From the NCBI GenBank assembly GCA_006384855.1, contig VCJN01002503.1:1-64000 (forward strand): DNA of 64,000 nucleotides, read 5' to 3'. This document shows, in pieces, positions 10,952 to 23,200 of this stretch. The DNA is from Tetraselmis striata. Lineage: Eukaryota > Chlorophyta > Chlorodendrophyceae > Chlorodendrales > Chlorodendraceae. Both the position numbers and the translations under genes were made by a program. Within the stretch, counting starts at the first letter, position 1, and every line of letters begins with the position of its first letter. The notes below the pieces were generated by a model. That model did not search any database. It was given only the letters and a program-made list of their open reading frames with translations, and was not told where the DNA came from.

Positions 10952-12456
10952 CTTTGCTGATAGTTGAGGACTCACAAGTCTGCAGATGCGCGGCAAACAT
11001 GATCGCTGTGCCAAGGCAGCAAACCAAAGGTGGTCGCTTCGTGGAGCACTGTGTATATGGCGCTCCTGTGCGTGCGTGCTCACGGCAGCTGCTGGTGACA
11101 GTTTTGTCCATGCGGAGGATGTACAGAGGTTATATCGCCAAGAAGCCTCCAGGCATCAAACCTCTTTCAGCACCATAGCGCATGAGTAAAGCCCAAGTGC
11201 ACGTCAACGCCGAGGTCCGTGATATTCCGATGTCTAATTGTACTTCCAATCGCCCCTCCCTGCAAAGTCCATGCTAAAGCTGCATGATTTTTACGCCACC
11301 GATATAAGATCACCAACAACAGGTGTTTTGAGCAAGCGCACAACATGCTCGCCTAGGGCACTGCCACATGCTCCCTCCCTCCCCACCTCCCCCCCCCCCC
11401 CCCCCCCCCGCGAATTCACTCTCCATCAGGGCGCGGTTTCGCACATGTCACCTACTCAAATCGCTTCTGCATGAACGTTCAATTAAGTGTTCCGCGCGCG
11501 GCCAGGGGTCCGCGCGGGGAAGAATGCCATGAGGCAGTGGGGAGTGTGGAATTGGTATCCGCAGTTATGAACTCATAGGGCGGGCCAACAAGCAGCTCGG
11601 GCTCTGCCCTCGCAGAGATCAGTTGCTGCTGGGCTGCCGGCACCTCCTTTAATGGCCGCGGCGGGCGGAGTCGCGCCATCACCAGCCTGATCTGCTATAT
11701 ACACAGCTTAGCCTAATGAATGGCAGCCTCGCAATCACATATATGCTGATGATATCATTAGCATCATCATATATAAACACGCCCTGGGCCGTTGCTGCTA
11801 TTGATGTGTATATGGCGGCGTAATCAGGGGATATGTACTCTGCCACAAAGACCCAAATGGAGTTTGGCTCGACGCGCGGCTCCGCGCGCAAAGACGATGA
11901 TATTACATCATTATTGTGTACGATACAATATTGCACTGCTGGTGGTGTATTACAATATCATTACAGTATAATGTTATTATTTACGATACATTTTTCTATA
12001 TCATTTATTTACTGTATTTCACATATCTGTCCAGAAAGATTCCCGTTTCAGCGCACCTCTCATTCAAAATATTCAGCACCGCCGCACACCGCCTGGTGCC
12101 CACCCCCAGCGGGTCGCGCCCCGCACCGGGTCACGCACCCGACACGCTGCCTTCTCGTCCGACACCGATCCGTCAGCATCATGCACACTACTCATTCATT
12201 CACCTCGCCGTCGCCCATCCGCGGCAATGGCATAGCCCCCACTCGTCTGTCATCTGCGGCCCGGCGCATTTGCGAGAATGACCCAAATTTATGCCTCAAG
12301 CACCGACGCACTACCATTTGTCTGTTGGTTCAAAGCGAAGCGTCGCAGCCCACGTGGAATTTCGCCCAACGGGAAAACTCCTCGCGAGAGGCGACATATA
12401 AGTGCCAGCAGTGCCGGCGTTGGAGAGATGTTATACGGCCCTGACGCGATTGATGC
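10952..12456. other. Intergenic with a 21-base poly(C) run
   Basis: No gene recognised. Contains a C21 run at 11389-11409 and an AT-rich stretch at 11690-12050. The GC-rich part at 12070-12450 has open frames without motifs. Confidence 0.5.
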
Positions 12457-13106
12457 GTGAGAGGGCCGCAGGCGGTGGCGCCCATCATTGCTGCTAGTGC
12501 GCGAGCGGGAGCTCGTGGCGGAGCAACTGGGTGGCACCGACGGCGGCCGCGCTGGGCCGGCGTGCTGCGGGGCGTGGCAGGTGGAGCACGACGGCGTTTG
12601 CGGCACGGCTGCGATCGCGAAGACCGGCCGGCAGATGGACCTTCGAAGGTTCATGTCCAGGGTTGAGGTTCCTTGGTCGTTGTGGGTGAGCGAGTGGAGC
12701 ATCCTGGTTGACGTCAAGCGGGTTGTGATGGCGGCGCCGGCGGACGGAAGGCTAGCAGTGCTTAGTGGGGGCACCGGGTACCCGCACCTGGGCGGTGCTT
12801 GTCGATACATGTCAGTGCGCGGCGTATCGATCGGTGCTAGGGTGGGCGAGGGAGGAAGGTTGCACCAGGAACGGAACAACCAAATCCCTCAGCATATTGA
12901 GGGTACCTGGATGTGCACAAGTGGGCTGCGCTTGTGATGAAACCAACTGCGCTAATACAGCCTGGGGACACTACGTGGCGATTCTGCAGTGGGCAAGGGA
13001 GCAGGGTTGCTTCTGGGATGATCACATCTGCGCAATGGCAGACGCCGGAGGGCATCTGGACCTGCTGCGGTGGGCCGAAGAGCAGGACTGCCTCAGTTTC
13101 AGATAG
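12457..13106 (+). pseudogene. Ankyrin-repeat protein remnant
   Basis: Around 12900-13104 one frame gives WGHYVAILQWAREQGCFWDD and then AGGHLDLLRWAEEQDC, two consecutive repeats of the 'G-H-L-x-x-L-x-W-A-x-x-x-G-C-x-W' kind typical of large ankyrin families in algae and other protists. Further upstream, ankyrin-like pieces (VVMAAPADGRLAVL near 12725, SVLGWAREEGC near 12826) are split over different frames without clear splice signals. I read this as a frame-broken fragment of an ankyrin protein. No start codon or C-terminus can be assigned. Confidence 0.55.
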
Positions 13107-13869
13107 CATGCGAGATCGACAGGTCGCCAATATTCCAATTTGATAATGTCACCTTTGAGCATGTCAAATCGCCAACGATGCCGCTGGCGCTGGAACTTTG
13201 CTGCCGCACTACGCGTTTCGAGACCGTAGGCGCAGACACCCATCAGACATAGCGCAATCACGCCATAGTGTGTGCAGCGGCACAACATACACCGAGTACA
13301 AGCTGCGCCTCCTCCGCGCAACAAAGGGAACTGCGCCGACAAACAGAGGCAAGTAACCTGGCTTTCTTCATACATTTGACGGAAGCCACTGCGGTGTAAG
13401 TGCGAAATGAGGCCGACACAAATGCAGACGCGCACCAGGACCACCAAGCATTGCCGCGCTGCTTCACACTGTGAGTCGTTTCTCAATTCCAGTCCACGTA
13501 TACATTCTTCGCGAGTGGGAGTAACCTGAATGTCCGTTTATACCACTGCGCACATAGCTTCAAGCCGATCAGGGACGGATGGTGCATGCTCCAGTGCCAA
13601 CCTGAACGCCGCCGTGCCAATGTCCGTATCACATTGACTGTCGTAGCGGTAGGTAAACTTGTTACGCCATGCCCCGGTTCACTGTGGGCGCGGTGGTGGC
13701 TGTGTGAAAGCTGTTGCCTGGCAGGCACTTCCATCCACCTGCAACACGAGGCTCATCCCCGACCCGATCTCATGTCACCAATCCCCCCTCCCAAGTGTGC
13801 AATCACAGACAACGCAGCTGAAACGAGAGCTCATCGGATACCTCCCAGGATCTTCCGTGCAAGCTGCTG

Positions 13870-15240
13870 CGCATGTTCCCGGCGTCCCAGGCCATTGCAC
13901 CTGCGGAGATTGAGCCCCTTCAGGCGCGAGAGCGGCCGGAGCGCACGGAGCCCAGCCTCTGTCAGTCATTGGCTCTCCGACAGGTTGAGCCCCGTCAGGC
14001 GTGTCAGCGGCTGCAGCGCCACAAGGTCCTGGTCCGTCCACCAGGCCGCGGCAGAACGCGGGATCCAGCTGCTCCAGGCGAGGGAGGGCGTGCAGCGCAG
14101 TCAAGTAGTCGCTGTTGCCGAGCCGAGGGGAGTGTGGTAGGCTGAGCCCGGTCAGGGCGGAGAAGGGATGCAGGTGCGTCAGTGCGTGGCTGTCCATGTC
14201 CTGGCAGAACGAAAGGTCCAGGCAGCGCAGCCCTGCGAGGTGCCGCCGGGCGCACAGCACGTCGGCTGACATGTTTGCGCGCAGTGGAAGACCACGAGGC
14301 ATGCGAGGCTTGTCAGGGTCGCCAATGCCGCGGCGGCTGTTGGGGCCAGATGGCAGTGAGACCTGTCGAGGCGCTGGAGGCGGGTGAGCGGCTGCAGGGC
14401 TCCCTGCTGCCCCGTGCCTTTCCGCATTGACATGCCGCCCCGTCTGCCCGAGAGGTCTACGCTGACGAGATGCCGCTGAGGGCGGTCAGCTCGTCGTCGG
14501 CAACGTAGGTGTTGGACAGGCCGAGCATCGTCACCCCAGTTAGCGGCCGCAGCGCCGCCAGCGACAGCGGCTCTGTCATCGCCCCCGACACGTGAGGCGA
14601 GTCCGACAGATTCAGGGCCGTCAGGCCGGTCAGGCGCGGGAGAAACTCGAGGAGCTGGTCGCTGATGCAGCCCATGCCGCTGATGTCCAAGTAGGCAAGC
14701 CGTGCTAGCCCCTTAAGTCCGTTTGTAAGCGCCTGGTGCTTCAGGCGCGGCCCTAGTGCAAGTTGAGGCTCAGCTGACGCTGACTTTGTTGAGGCTCCGC
14801 TGAGGTTGAGACTGCCGAGGCCCGTCATGCACTGTCAGATAGCTGCCAAAACGCGATCCGTGAGGGCGTCGCACTGAGCCAGGTCGAGCGCCGTCAGCCG
14901 TGGCAGCTGCTGCAGCGGGGGTGGCAGCAGCTCGTCGCTTCCACCCCAGACCCCCTCCGAGATATCCAGGAAGCAATTGGGGAGAGTCCAGGCCGGTGAG
15001 GCTGGGGAGCCGCGCTGCGCCCAGTTTCTCGGGGAGCGGTCGGCCTGTCGTAGCTTCTCGGGCTGCAGCGCCAGGGCGGTCAGCTCGGCGGGACGGCATG
15101 CCTCAGACCAGGCCTTGCAAACCAGGCGATGCGCGCCGCTGTGGCTGTTACGATCCCACTTGAACCGAGGCCCCAGCGCCTTGACCACAGCGTCCCATAT
15201 CTCTTGTTCCGGCGTCGCGATCTGCCACGGCGACGGCGCG
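13870..15240 (-). pseudogene. F-box/leucine-rich-repeat protein, frame-broken
   Basis: On the minus strand, 15240 to about 14835 begins with an F-box-like segment (TPEQEIWDAVVKALGPRF, then RLVCKAWSEA), followed by leucine-rich repeats such as PRLTALDLAQCDALTD. The repeats continue at 14828-14457 (LARLAYLDISGMGCISD, LTGLTALNLSDSPHVSG), 14433-14180 (LTRLQRLDRSHCHLAP), 14302-14000 (LAGLRCLDLSFCQDMD) and about 14020-13870 (LTRLTGLNLSES, LSRLKGLNLRRC). They need at least three frame changes and pass several stop codons (one inside the last block), and I find no convincing introns, so a pseudogene or an error-rich gene is more likely than a clean spliced one. Intact relatives combine a substrate-selecting F-box with about 24-residue repeats. 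Confidence 0.6.
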
Positions 15241-17105
15241 ACCGCGGAGTTGTCGCTGCCTTTCGGCGGCGTCCGGATTCAGTCGCCGCCAGCGGGCCGA
15301 TCGCACGCCGTCCGTGCTATCATCGTGAGCTGACACTATCGGTGTCTGCCGCTGCCGTCGGCCGTGCTTCTCGACGTTAGCACCGAGCGATAGCCTTGGC
15401 TGTTCAGCTCACCTCGTCGGTAGAGGTTGCAGACAAGCTCCGCTGTCATCGTCGGGTGTCGGCAACTACCCCGAGCCGCGTTCACAGCAGCTGCGTCGAC
15501 TCGCTAACGCATGGCCTCCGGTGTAATGGGCGATTAAAGCTCCGTGACGAGGCTTTCGCAAAGCTGATACACGCGAGCACTCCCTATTGTAGCGGCGGAG
15601 GCGTATCGCGCTCGGAGGGAAACCCATCGCGCGGGATCGGTTATGCTCGCGAAGAGGCTACTTGTCCCGGGCGCGTCGATGCGCGTCGTCATCGTCGTCC
15701 TTAATATTAATTGCTGTAGGCGCGGCGCAGCTCGAATTACACCTCTCCACATATATAACTCCCAGTCTCCTTTCTCGCCGAATCCGAGCTTATGAATGGT
15801 AGGGCAGCTCTCTAGGGTTTATGACGTGAAATCCTGGAATATTGCACATTTAGGCTCAGCCGTTACCACCATACTGTGCAAGCAACCCCTTTGGCCCTAC
15901 CAAGTGCCCTAGTACACAAATGGCACTTGCGCCACACTGACTGAGCGTTTCCAGTACCCCCACAACAAAGGGGGTTGGAGCCTTGCACGTCCCGCGGCCG
16001 CGCATGCGTAGACTATTGCATGGTGGGATGGCCATGGGCGGGCGAGGAAACATGTCAGCAAAGATGCTGGGGTATTTTGCTTGGGGTGGGGCCATAGTGG
16101 CGTGCGCCCGTGCACGATGTGGCGTGATGCCATCGCCACTGCAGTGCCGCCTTGTGGTGCTGCTCTCAATCTCGCGGTATCGCTCAGTGCATTGCGAGGA
16201 TACGTCAGAAAATTTCCATATAAATACCAATAAAAACTACGCGAGCAGGGCTATAGATTCCATAGCGGCAGCACGGTCGTCCGAGGCTATTTAGGCACTT
16301 TCTCGATTTTTGAAATAATATGTCGAAATCTGACGTCTGTGTCAGCGCGTGGTCAACACGTTGGCGTGAAACTTTACGCCGCCCAATGGATCTCAAAACC
16401 TGATACACGCCGGCGGGACAGTGTGTTGTATGTGCTTGTGCACGAACTACTCAGACATACTTGGCACATACCCCCCTTGAGCGATGCCCATGGCCGCCAT
16501 GCCGGATCCCCCCTTTCACAACATTATTTCCACCATCATTAAGTAACGCATTAGGGTGCACGCCATTGCCGCCCCACTGGGCTCACCATGGCGCGCCATG
16601 AGCATGCGGCCATGCACTGCTATAGAAAAGCTTTGGCCTACGGCAAGCAAGCCGCGAGAACTCTCTCCCGCCGCCTGCGCATGCAACGATCACAGTCGCA
16701 TTTTGTCCATGATTTTGGCCATAAAGCATCGTCATCGACACGTAGGGCTTGGTCCAGGTCGTTAATGACTTAATATTTCAATGCCCTGCGTGTATGGTGG
16801 ATAGTGATCATACCAAGGGTGATGTAGTATGAGTACGGGGGCTGTGCTGTCCCATGCCTATTTGTGCACACGAGTGGCGCAATTTGTGGTTTTGAAGCTC
16901 TAGCGCCAGACGCCCTGCTTTTGCCTGAATGAAAGCGTTGACGGCAACGGCCACCGCGTGGCAATATGGGGTGTATCGCGCTATCGCGGCATTTCCCCCC
17001 AGCAGCCTTACGACCCTGAGTAACACGCATGCACGCGCGCAGGGTCTCAGTGTAGCCGCGCATGGGCATGTGGATCAAATTCGCGAACCCCATACTTATG
17101 TGGAA

Positions 17106-17117
17106 GGGTATAAAATG
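17106..17117 (+). promoter_or_regulatory. TATA-box-like sequence
   Basis: GGTATAAAATG on the plus strand, about 570 bases before the first ATG of the hydrolase gene. That spacing would need a long 5' leader or an untranslated first exon. Confidence 0.25.
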
Positions 17118-17158
17118 AACTCTCGCTGACGACAGCAGCTGCTCATGATAGCTACTAC

Positions 17159-17178
17159 CAGGGGTAAGCTTACCCCTG
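17159..17178. repeat. Perfect 20-bp palindrome
   Basis: CAGGGGTAAGCTTACCCCTG equals its own reverse complement. It is flanked on both sides by GCTACTA in direct orientation. Confidence 0.9.
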
Positions 17179-17685
17179 CTGCTACTATCCTTACGCAGAA
17201 ATTAATGAATCGCGACCCCTTCCTGTATGTAAGGATTACTCCTTTATGATGCTGACTACAGGTCGCGACGCGCCGATGCTGTGTCGACCGGCGCTCCCGC
17301 CTTGGAGGGTGTCCCCCGGCCTCCAGCTGCCGCCGCTTCCTTCTCAGTGCCCCCAACACACCCTTGCCAGTCCTCGAGCTCGCGGTGTTCAGGCCAGCGG
17401 TGGGAGTAAGAGTGGCAACCGTCACCACGAAGTCGGAGAGTTACCTCCGCACGCACTTTCGCTTGTCGGCACCAGCGGAAAGAAACCGGAGCGATCGACG
17501 CTGCCTCTATGTTGACATTTCATGATTGATAGCGAGAAGGCGGCTCCCACAGAGAAACGGCTAGTTCGTGGATGATAAGGAGCCGTCGCTGAGAGGCGGC
17601 GAAGTTTCCGGAATAGAACAGCTGCCCGGGATTATTTGACGCCCTGACGTACCCCTACACGTCGACGCGTGCGGTGCTGGGAGGG

Positions 17686-20237
17686 ATGAGCCCGGGGGAT
17701 GTCACCGGCCCGGGGAGCGGCGGCGTAAATGCGTCCGCTGATGGCGGCCCGGAGTACGGCGCCTGGCCGGAAGAGGCGGGCAGCGGCGAGGAGGAGGGGA
17801 AGGCGGCGGGGGGCGGCTCGCTGTGCGCGGGCCTGGCCGTCACCATCGACGCGCTGCTGCTGGCGTTCGCTCCGAGCAAGGCGGGGCGGGGAGGGGAGGA
17901 GGGCGGCGGCGAGGACCGCAAGCTGCCCCCCGGTGCTGCTGCCGTCGGCACGCCAAGCCAGGCGCTACTCACGGTGCGCGCACCCCTGGTGTAGCGCGCC
18001 TAACCCGCCCATCACCCTCCCTCCCTCTTCATCCCTCCACCTCCATGACCTCCATCACCTTCCCTCCCCAAACAAAGGGATGGAAACCACAAGCCCCTCT
18101 AAACTCGAAATCCCTACTTATAGTTGTTAGATGTACCTGTCTATGAATCTATGTATTACCTATGAACCCACATGTAAAGATATCTATGCGTAACTCCGTG
18201 TACCCCACCCACTACCCTCTCCCCCTCCCGCTCCCTCCTCTGCCGTCCCTGCCGTCCCTGCCGTCAGGAGGTGGTGGAGCGTACCGGCAATGGCCTAGGC
18301 CAGCTGATGTCGATGGCGTCCACTGAGCTACAGCGGGTGCGCACTCACAACCCCCTCCCCCCTCTGCCTGTTCGTGTCTCTCTTGGAAGTGAAACTGGGG
18401 CTCTGAGGCGGATGATGCCCTTTTTGATGGTACGCGCCGGGGGGGGGGGCTGTCCATCCCCCGGGGGGCTGTTCATCCGCTAGGCCAGCTGCCAGGTGAC
18501 CGCGTCGGTGGAGCGGTGGCGCGAGGCACAGGAGGAGGCGGAGCGGCGCAAGATCGTTCGGCGGCTGGTGCGGGCCGCGTTCAGCAAGGCTGAGAAGGTG
18601 CGCCGGCAGCGCTGCCTGGATGGCCGCGGGAAGGAGCCCATGACAGGAGGGGGAGCTGGGGGGGGGGGGCACTGCCGCGTGGCTGCCTGCGGCTAAGCCC
18701 ACAGCGCTGGCGGTGCGCTGAGGGCGGCGCCGTGGATGCCCCTCAGGCGGCGATGGTAGCGGAGCTGCAGCGGCAGCCCTTCCCGGGGCTCGCCTTCATG
18801 GGGTCCGCCAAGCTGCTGGAGGGCGTGGGCGGTCAGGGCGAGCGCCGCCGCCACATGGTGAGCATTGCTGCGTGGGAGGAGGGTGTCGACGCGGAGCTGC
18901 TGCGCGCGCACGCTGACATGTCCGGGTGCGCCGCTCCTCCGCGCCTCTGGCTCAAATGACCTGATTATGGCCTCTTCCAGCGCGAACAGAGTGCAGCATT
19001 TTGCCTGATACCTCGATGATGCGGCTGCTTTCGACCGGTGCACTGAATGGGATGATGATGTTACTGTACAGTTTCAATTACGCATTCCTTTTCAACGCTC
19101 ATGTCGAGACGGGCAGGTACCCAGGTATATTGGCCGGATCAATCAGCCGCTAAGAGGGGAATTCAACAGAATAGTTGAGAGTGACCAGGGTGCGCCACAT
19201 GAAAGCCAATGACACGATGTTGGAAAATATACAATTGGGTTTTAGGGTGTGGGTTTAGGGTGTGGGCCGACAAAAGCGCTGATGGTATTTAGTGTATCTG
19301 TGTATGTGTATGTATGTGCGCCTGTAAGGTTTACTGTTTGGTTCGCGGGTCCAATATCTGTGTCGCCCCACCGCGTCGACGATTGCGTGCTGTATATGTT
19401 CCCCTGTGTTTTGTCTATTTCAAATCTCTATTCCTTTTCTGTGTGGTCATGGGAGGAAGGGGTACGAGTGCCGACCTAGAAGAAATCATTCTTCATGAAC
19501 GCAAAGCGGTATGAACAGGGATTTAGCAGTATTTGCAGGATATATAGTAGCACTAATTAGGTATTGTTGATTTTGAATTACTTACTCTAGTGTGTACCCG
19601 TATACAATATAAGTAATACAGAAAGGAATACATTATAAACGTTCCTATATAGATACTACATATGCAGTAGCATTGGGATCATCTTCTTCATTGCTGCATT
19701 TCAACGGGTGCGATGAGACTATTCTTATGTGGGCAGCGCCGTCAAAACTGCAACCCCCCCCCCCCCCCCCCCCCGGGGCCTCCCTGAGACAGCCGGGGCT
19801 GCGTCAGCCCCCTGATACATGCTGCCAACCCGCTCAACGGCGCAGGTACCGCGTGGTGAAGTATCTGGAGACGGAGGACGTGGCGCCGGTGACGATGAGC
19901 GGGGCGGGGCTGCTGCGCTTCCGGCGCTGGGCGTGCCGCCTCAAGGGGTGGCGGCTGCCGGGACAGGCCACGCCGCGCGTCATCATCCTCGGCACCTTCG
20001 GCGTCCTCAAGTGCACCTCCGGCCACGGCCCCTCCCCCAGTGAAAAGAGCATCAAGTACCAGGTAGCGCCGCAGTGCCACCCCGTCCCTGCAAGCCCAAT
20101 GCGGCGAGGGAGAGGGGAGAAAGAAACTCATACAGAAAAGGCCAGCGACGTTCCTGGCTATACCAGTTTGCAACCTCATGGGCACAACGGATTCTCATGC
20201 GGAACCTCCCCCCCCCCCCCCCCCCCTCCTCTCTCCC

Positions 20238-20269
<32 letters not shown>

Positions 20270-23200
20270 GTACTGTTTTAATCGCGAAGAATCGTTTTCG
20301 CTTTAGAGCTGCATGTATCTGTCCCTTCTACTATATGAAAGAGAGCGGGACATAAAGTTCAATCGTGTGGCAGTTGCTCAGGAGCGATGTCATTCTAATG
20401 CTACATGTGCCTGAATAATGCCCACATGCCCGCCGGTGCGCCCGCTGGCCGCCTGAGTCCGCCGGCACCTCTTGCGAGTCGGCCCCTTCAGGCGCGAGCA
20501 ACCGGAGGCTGTGACAGCCTGCGCCCCCCCCCCCCCCCCCCCCCCTTTACAATCCTCACCGCCGCGTCCCCGTCTGTCCAGGCGCACCAGTACATGGCCA
20601 ACCTGGGCGCCGCATACTACGGCATCGACTACATGGTGCGCTCCCACTGCCGGCAGGGGGCCGCTCGCCCTTGACCGAGAGTTGTGCCAAGTGTCTGCTC
20701 TCGCTGCAGTAGCCAGGAGTTCGCAAGTTGTGACATTGCTTGTAGCGGCCACCAGGAAAGGAAGTCCGCAATGCTTCCCTTTCCGCCGCTGCTGCGACAC
20801 CTTTGCCCATCCGGATCCCGCATCGCCCTGGCGCTGCTGCTGCCATGGCAGGGCCACGGCCCGCCGGAGCAGAAGATGCCGGGGAACGGCTTCATGGTGT
20901 CCTCCGCCAAGCTCCACCTGGTCTTGCGCCAGGTGGGCATTGACCCGCCCTGCCTCGCGGACAAGCTGCGCAACAGACCGCGCCTCGATTGGGCCCGGCA
21001 TGGCAGTCTGGCTCCACAGTGCCGCGGGGGGTAGGACCCCTGTGGTCGCACTGGATCGGTCCGTTGCACGTATGATGTCGTGGTGCTTGCTCGCCCTGCC
21101 CGCCATCCATGGCATGGACCTGCCCAGCTTGATGGCGTTGAAGTGGGGTAACGTACAAACACAAAGTGCCCGCGGACATTGAATGTTTTTTAACCCCCCC
21201 CCCCCCCCCCCCCCCCCGCTGACTCGGATCTATTAAGATAAACTATTAAATCGGGGAAATAACTCAGAACACTGCACGTAAACAACACGAATATTCCGAC
21301 GGAAAGATGTAAAACGGTTCAGTATTTTGGGGCCCGGCGGACCGTATTTAATAGGACGGCACTGAGCAGCGCTGGCGCCATCTCGCGCCCCCATCGGCAG
21401 TGCCTGGAGACGCTTGCCGGTCAGTTCCCGCGGGTGCCCATCTTCCTGCACGGCGAGTGCTACGGCGCCATGCTCAGCCTGGCGGCGGCGCTGGACGAGG
21501 GCTGCATGGCGCACGTGTCCGGTGCGCCCACGTGCCCCCGCCTGCCGGTCCCCCCCCTCCGACTACGCCCCGCGGCCGCCCTGGCCCCAAGCACGGAACG
21601 CGCTATGCCAAAGCCGTTCCAATGTGCGCCACTTAGACGCGCATGTCGGCTACCATCTATGGGACCGGACAATCACACGGCAACATGCCAGACCTTGTCC
21701 AGATGGGCACTTGTAGCCGTTTCACAGCGCGGCGCCGTAAATTCATTATCTATATAGCTCCGAAACCAGTCTGATAAACCGCGGCACGCGCTGTGCCCTC
21801 CCCCCCCCTGCCCATAGCTCAGAGAACCCCTCTGCGTTGCTGGATCTGACGGACGGACGGTACCCCGCCCGGTGCAGGCGTCATCCACAACAGCGCCCCC
21901 ATCCACCGGCGAGGCGTCACCGAGGCGTCCGGCCTGCTTCCCCGCTCCCTCATCCAGGTTGCCTGGCTGCCATCATGATGCTCCGCCTTACAGCATCTTA
22001 GCCTGTTGCTGTGGGAGCCCATCCTCAAAATACTAACCAGTATATTAGGATGGCAGTTTGGCAATTAGAAATAATAAGTATTATGATAGAATGGCATGGT
22101 ATGTAATTTAATTTGATATACTGGAATAGACTAGAATATAAATGTGTAGACAATTTGGATTTTTACGAAAGAAACTTCTGACACACGTATTAGTCGTATT
22201 ACGAATTGATCTTGGAAAGCACAACGTACATTGTTTGAGTTTGTATTGCCGATTTATTTAGAAAAGTATACATACATCGTTTGACATTCGGTGGCAATAC
22301 AGGAATGCGTGCCGATGCACAACGATAAGATTACGTTCACCAGTACTGCGCGCCATTAGGTCCTACGTGGGTAGTACAGGGTACCCTTATTAGTGTATCG
22401 TTGTAATCCTTACTGGTACCAAGTAAATTGCCGCTACATTACTGCTGAAAGTAATGACGCATATGTACTGGTAAGGATTACACAACATGGCGCGTTTCGT
22501 AAGGATTATAGTACACGCCGCGCCTGTAATCCAGCAGTGTGGACATGAATGATCACACAATCCTGCTCAGTATCGCATCTTTAAAATGTATTAACATGGA
22601 ATAGTGTCAGCACTATTGAAAATATGATGATAGAATAGCGGAATATGATAGAGATTGAAAAACGCTGGAAGGGTGGCAAAATTGAGATGGCCAGGCCCCG
22701 CCGTTTAAAACTATTCCCACCTACGCGCTAGTACTTCATGTGTCTGTGTGTCTGCGTGCGTGTGCTTGCTCTGCAGGACGTCAACTCCATCACAAGCCTT
22801 GCAAACGACCATTGATTCCCTCCCTCCCTCCCTCCCTACTAATGTTGTCAAGGTAGCCCTTTCGTGGGTGACCGCTAGATTGGCGTGGCTCATGAGGTCA
22901 GTGACGGGCGTGGTGCACCCCACCCAACGGCTGACAGCCGCCCGCTATGTGCCACATCGCAGGTGGCCGACTGGATGATGCCGCCCCGCTTTGCGGAAAG
23001 GTTTCTGGAGGAGAGGCGAGTCGGTGCGCGCCTCCCGAATGCGTCAGAGTGCCCATGATGTATTTCACTACCCATATCTGTTGTCCTCCACCAGCTGATC
23101 ACAGAAAAAGGAGGAGATGTGCAACTGTATATGATTCGAAATGGGGCTTTTCGCGGTTCGGCGGGGGAGGACTGTTACTTACTGGTCGTTGGGCCGTTGG

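Larger units (their letters stand above)
15241..17685. other. Intergenic, probable upstream region of the hydrolase gene
   Basis: No coding region recognised in 2.4 kb. Two details stand out: a TATA-like GGGTATAAAATG at about 17106-17117, and a perfect 20-base palindrome at 17159-17178. Both lie on the 5' side of the plus-strand hydrolase gene. Confidence 0.45.

Noticed and set aside
19241-19268. Telomere-like TTTTAGGG/TTTAGGG
   Set aside because: Only two imperfect copies, separated by GTGTGGG, inside a gene intron region; too short to be an interstitial telomere array.
19673-20281. Long frame through poly(C) and CT runs giving Pro/Ser/Leu stretches
   Set aside because: Only the segment 19846-20062 fits the hydrolase exon; the rest is intron homopolymer read as protein.
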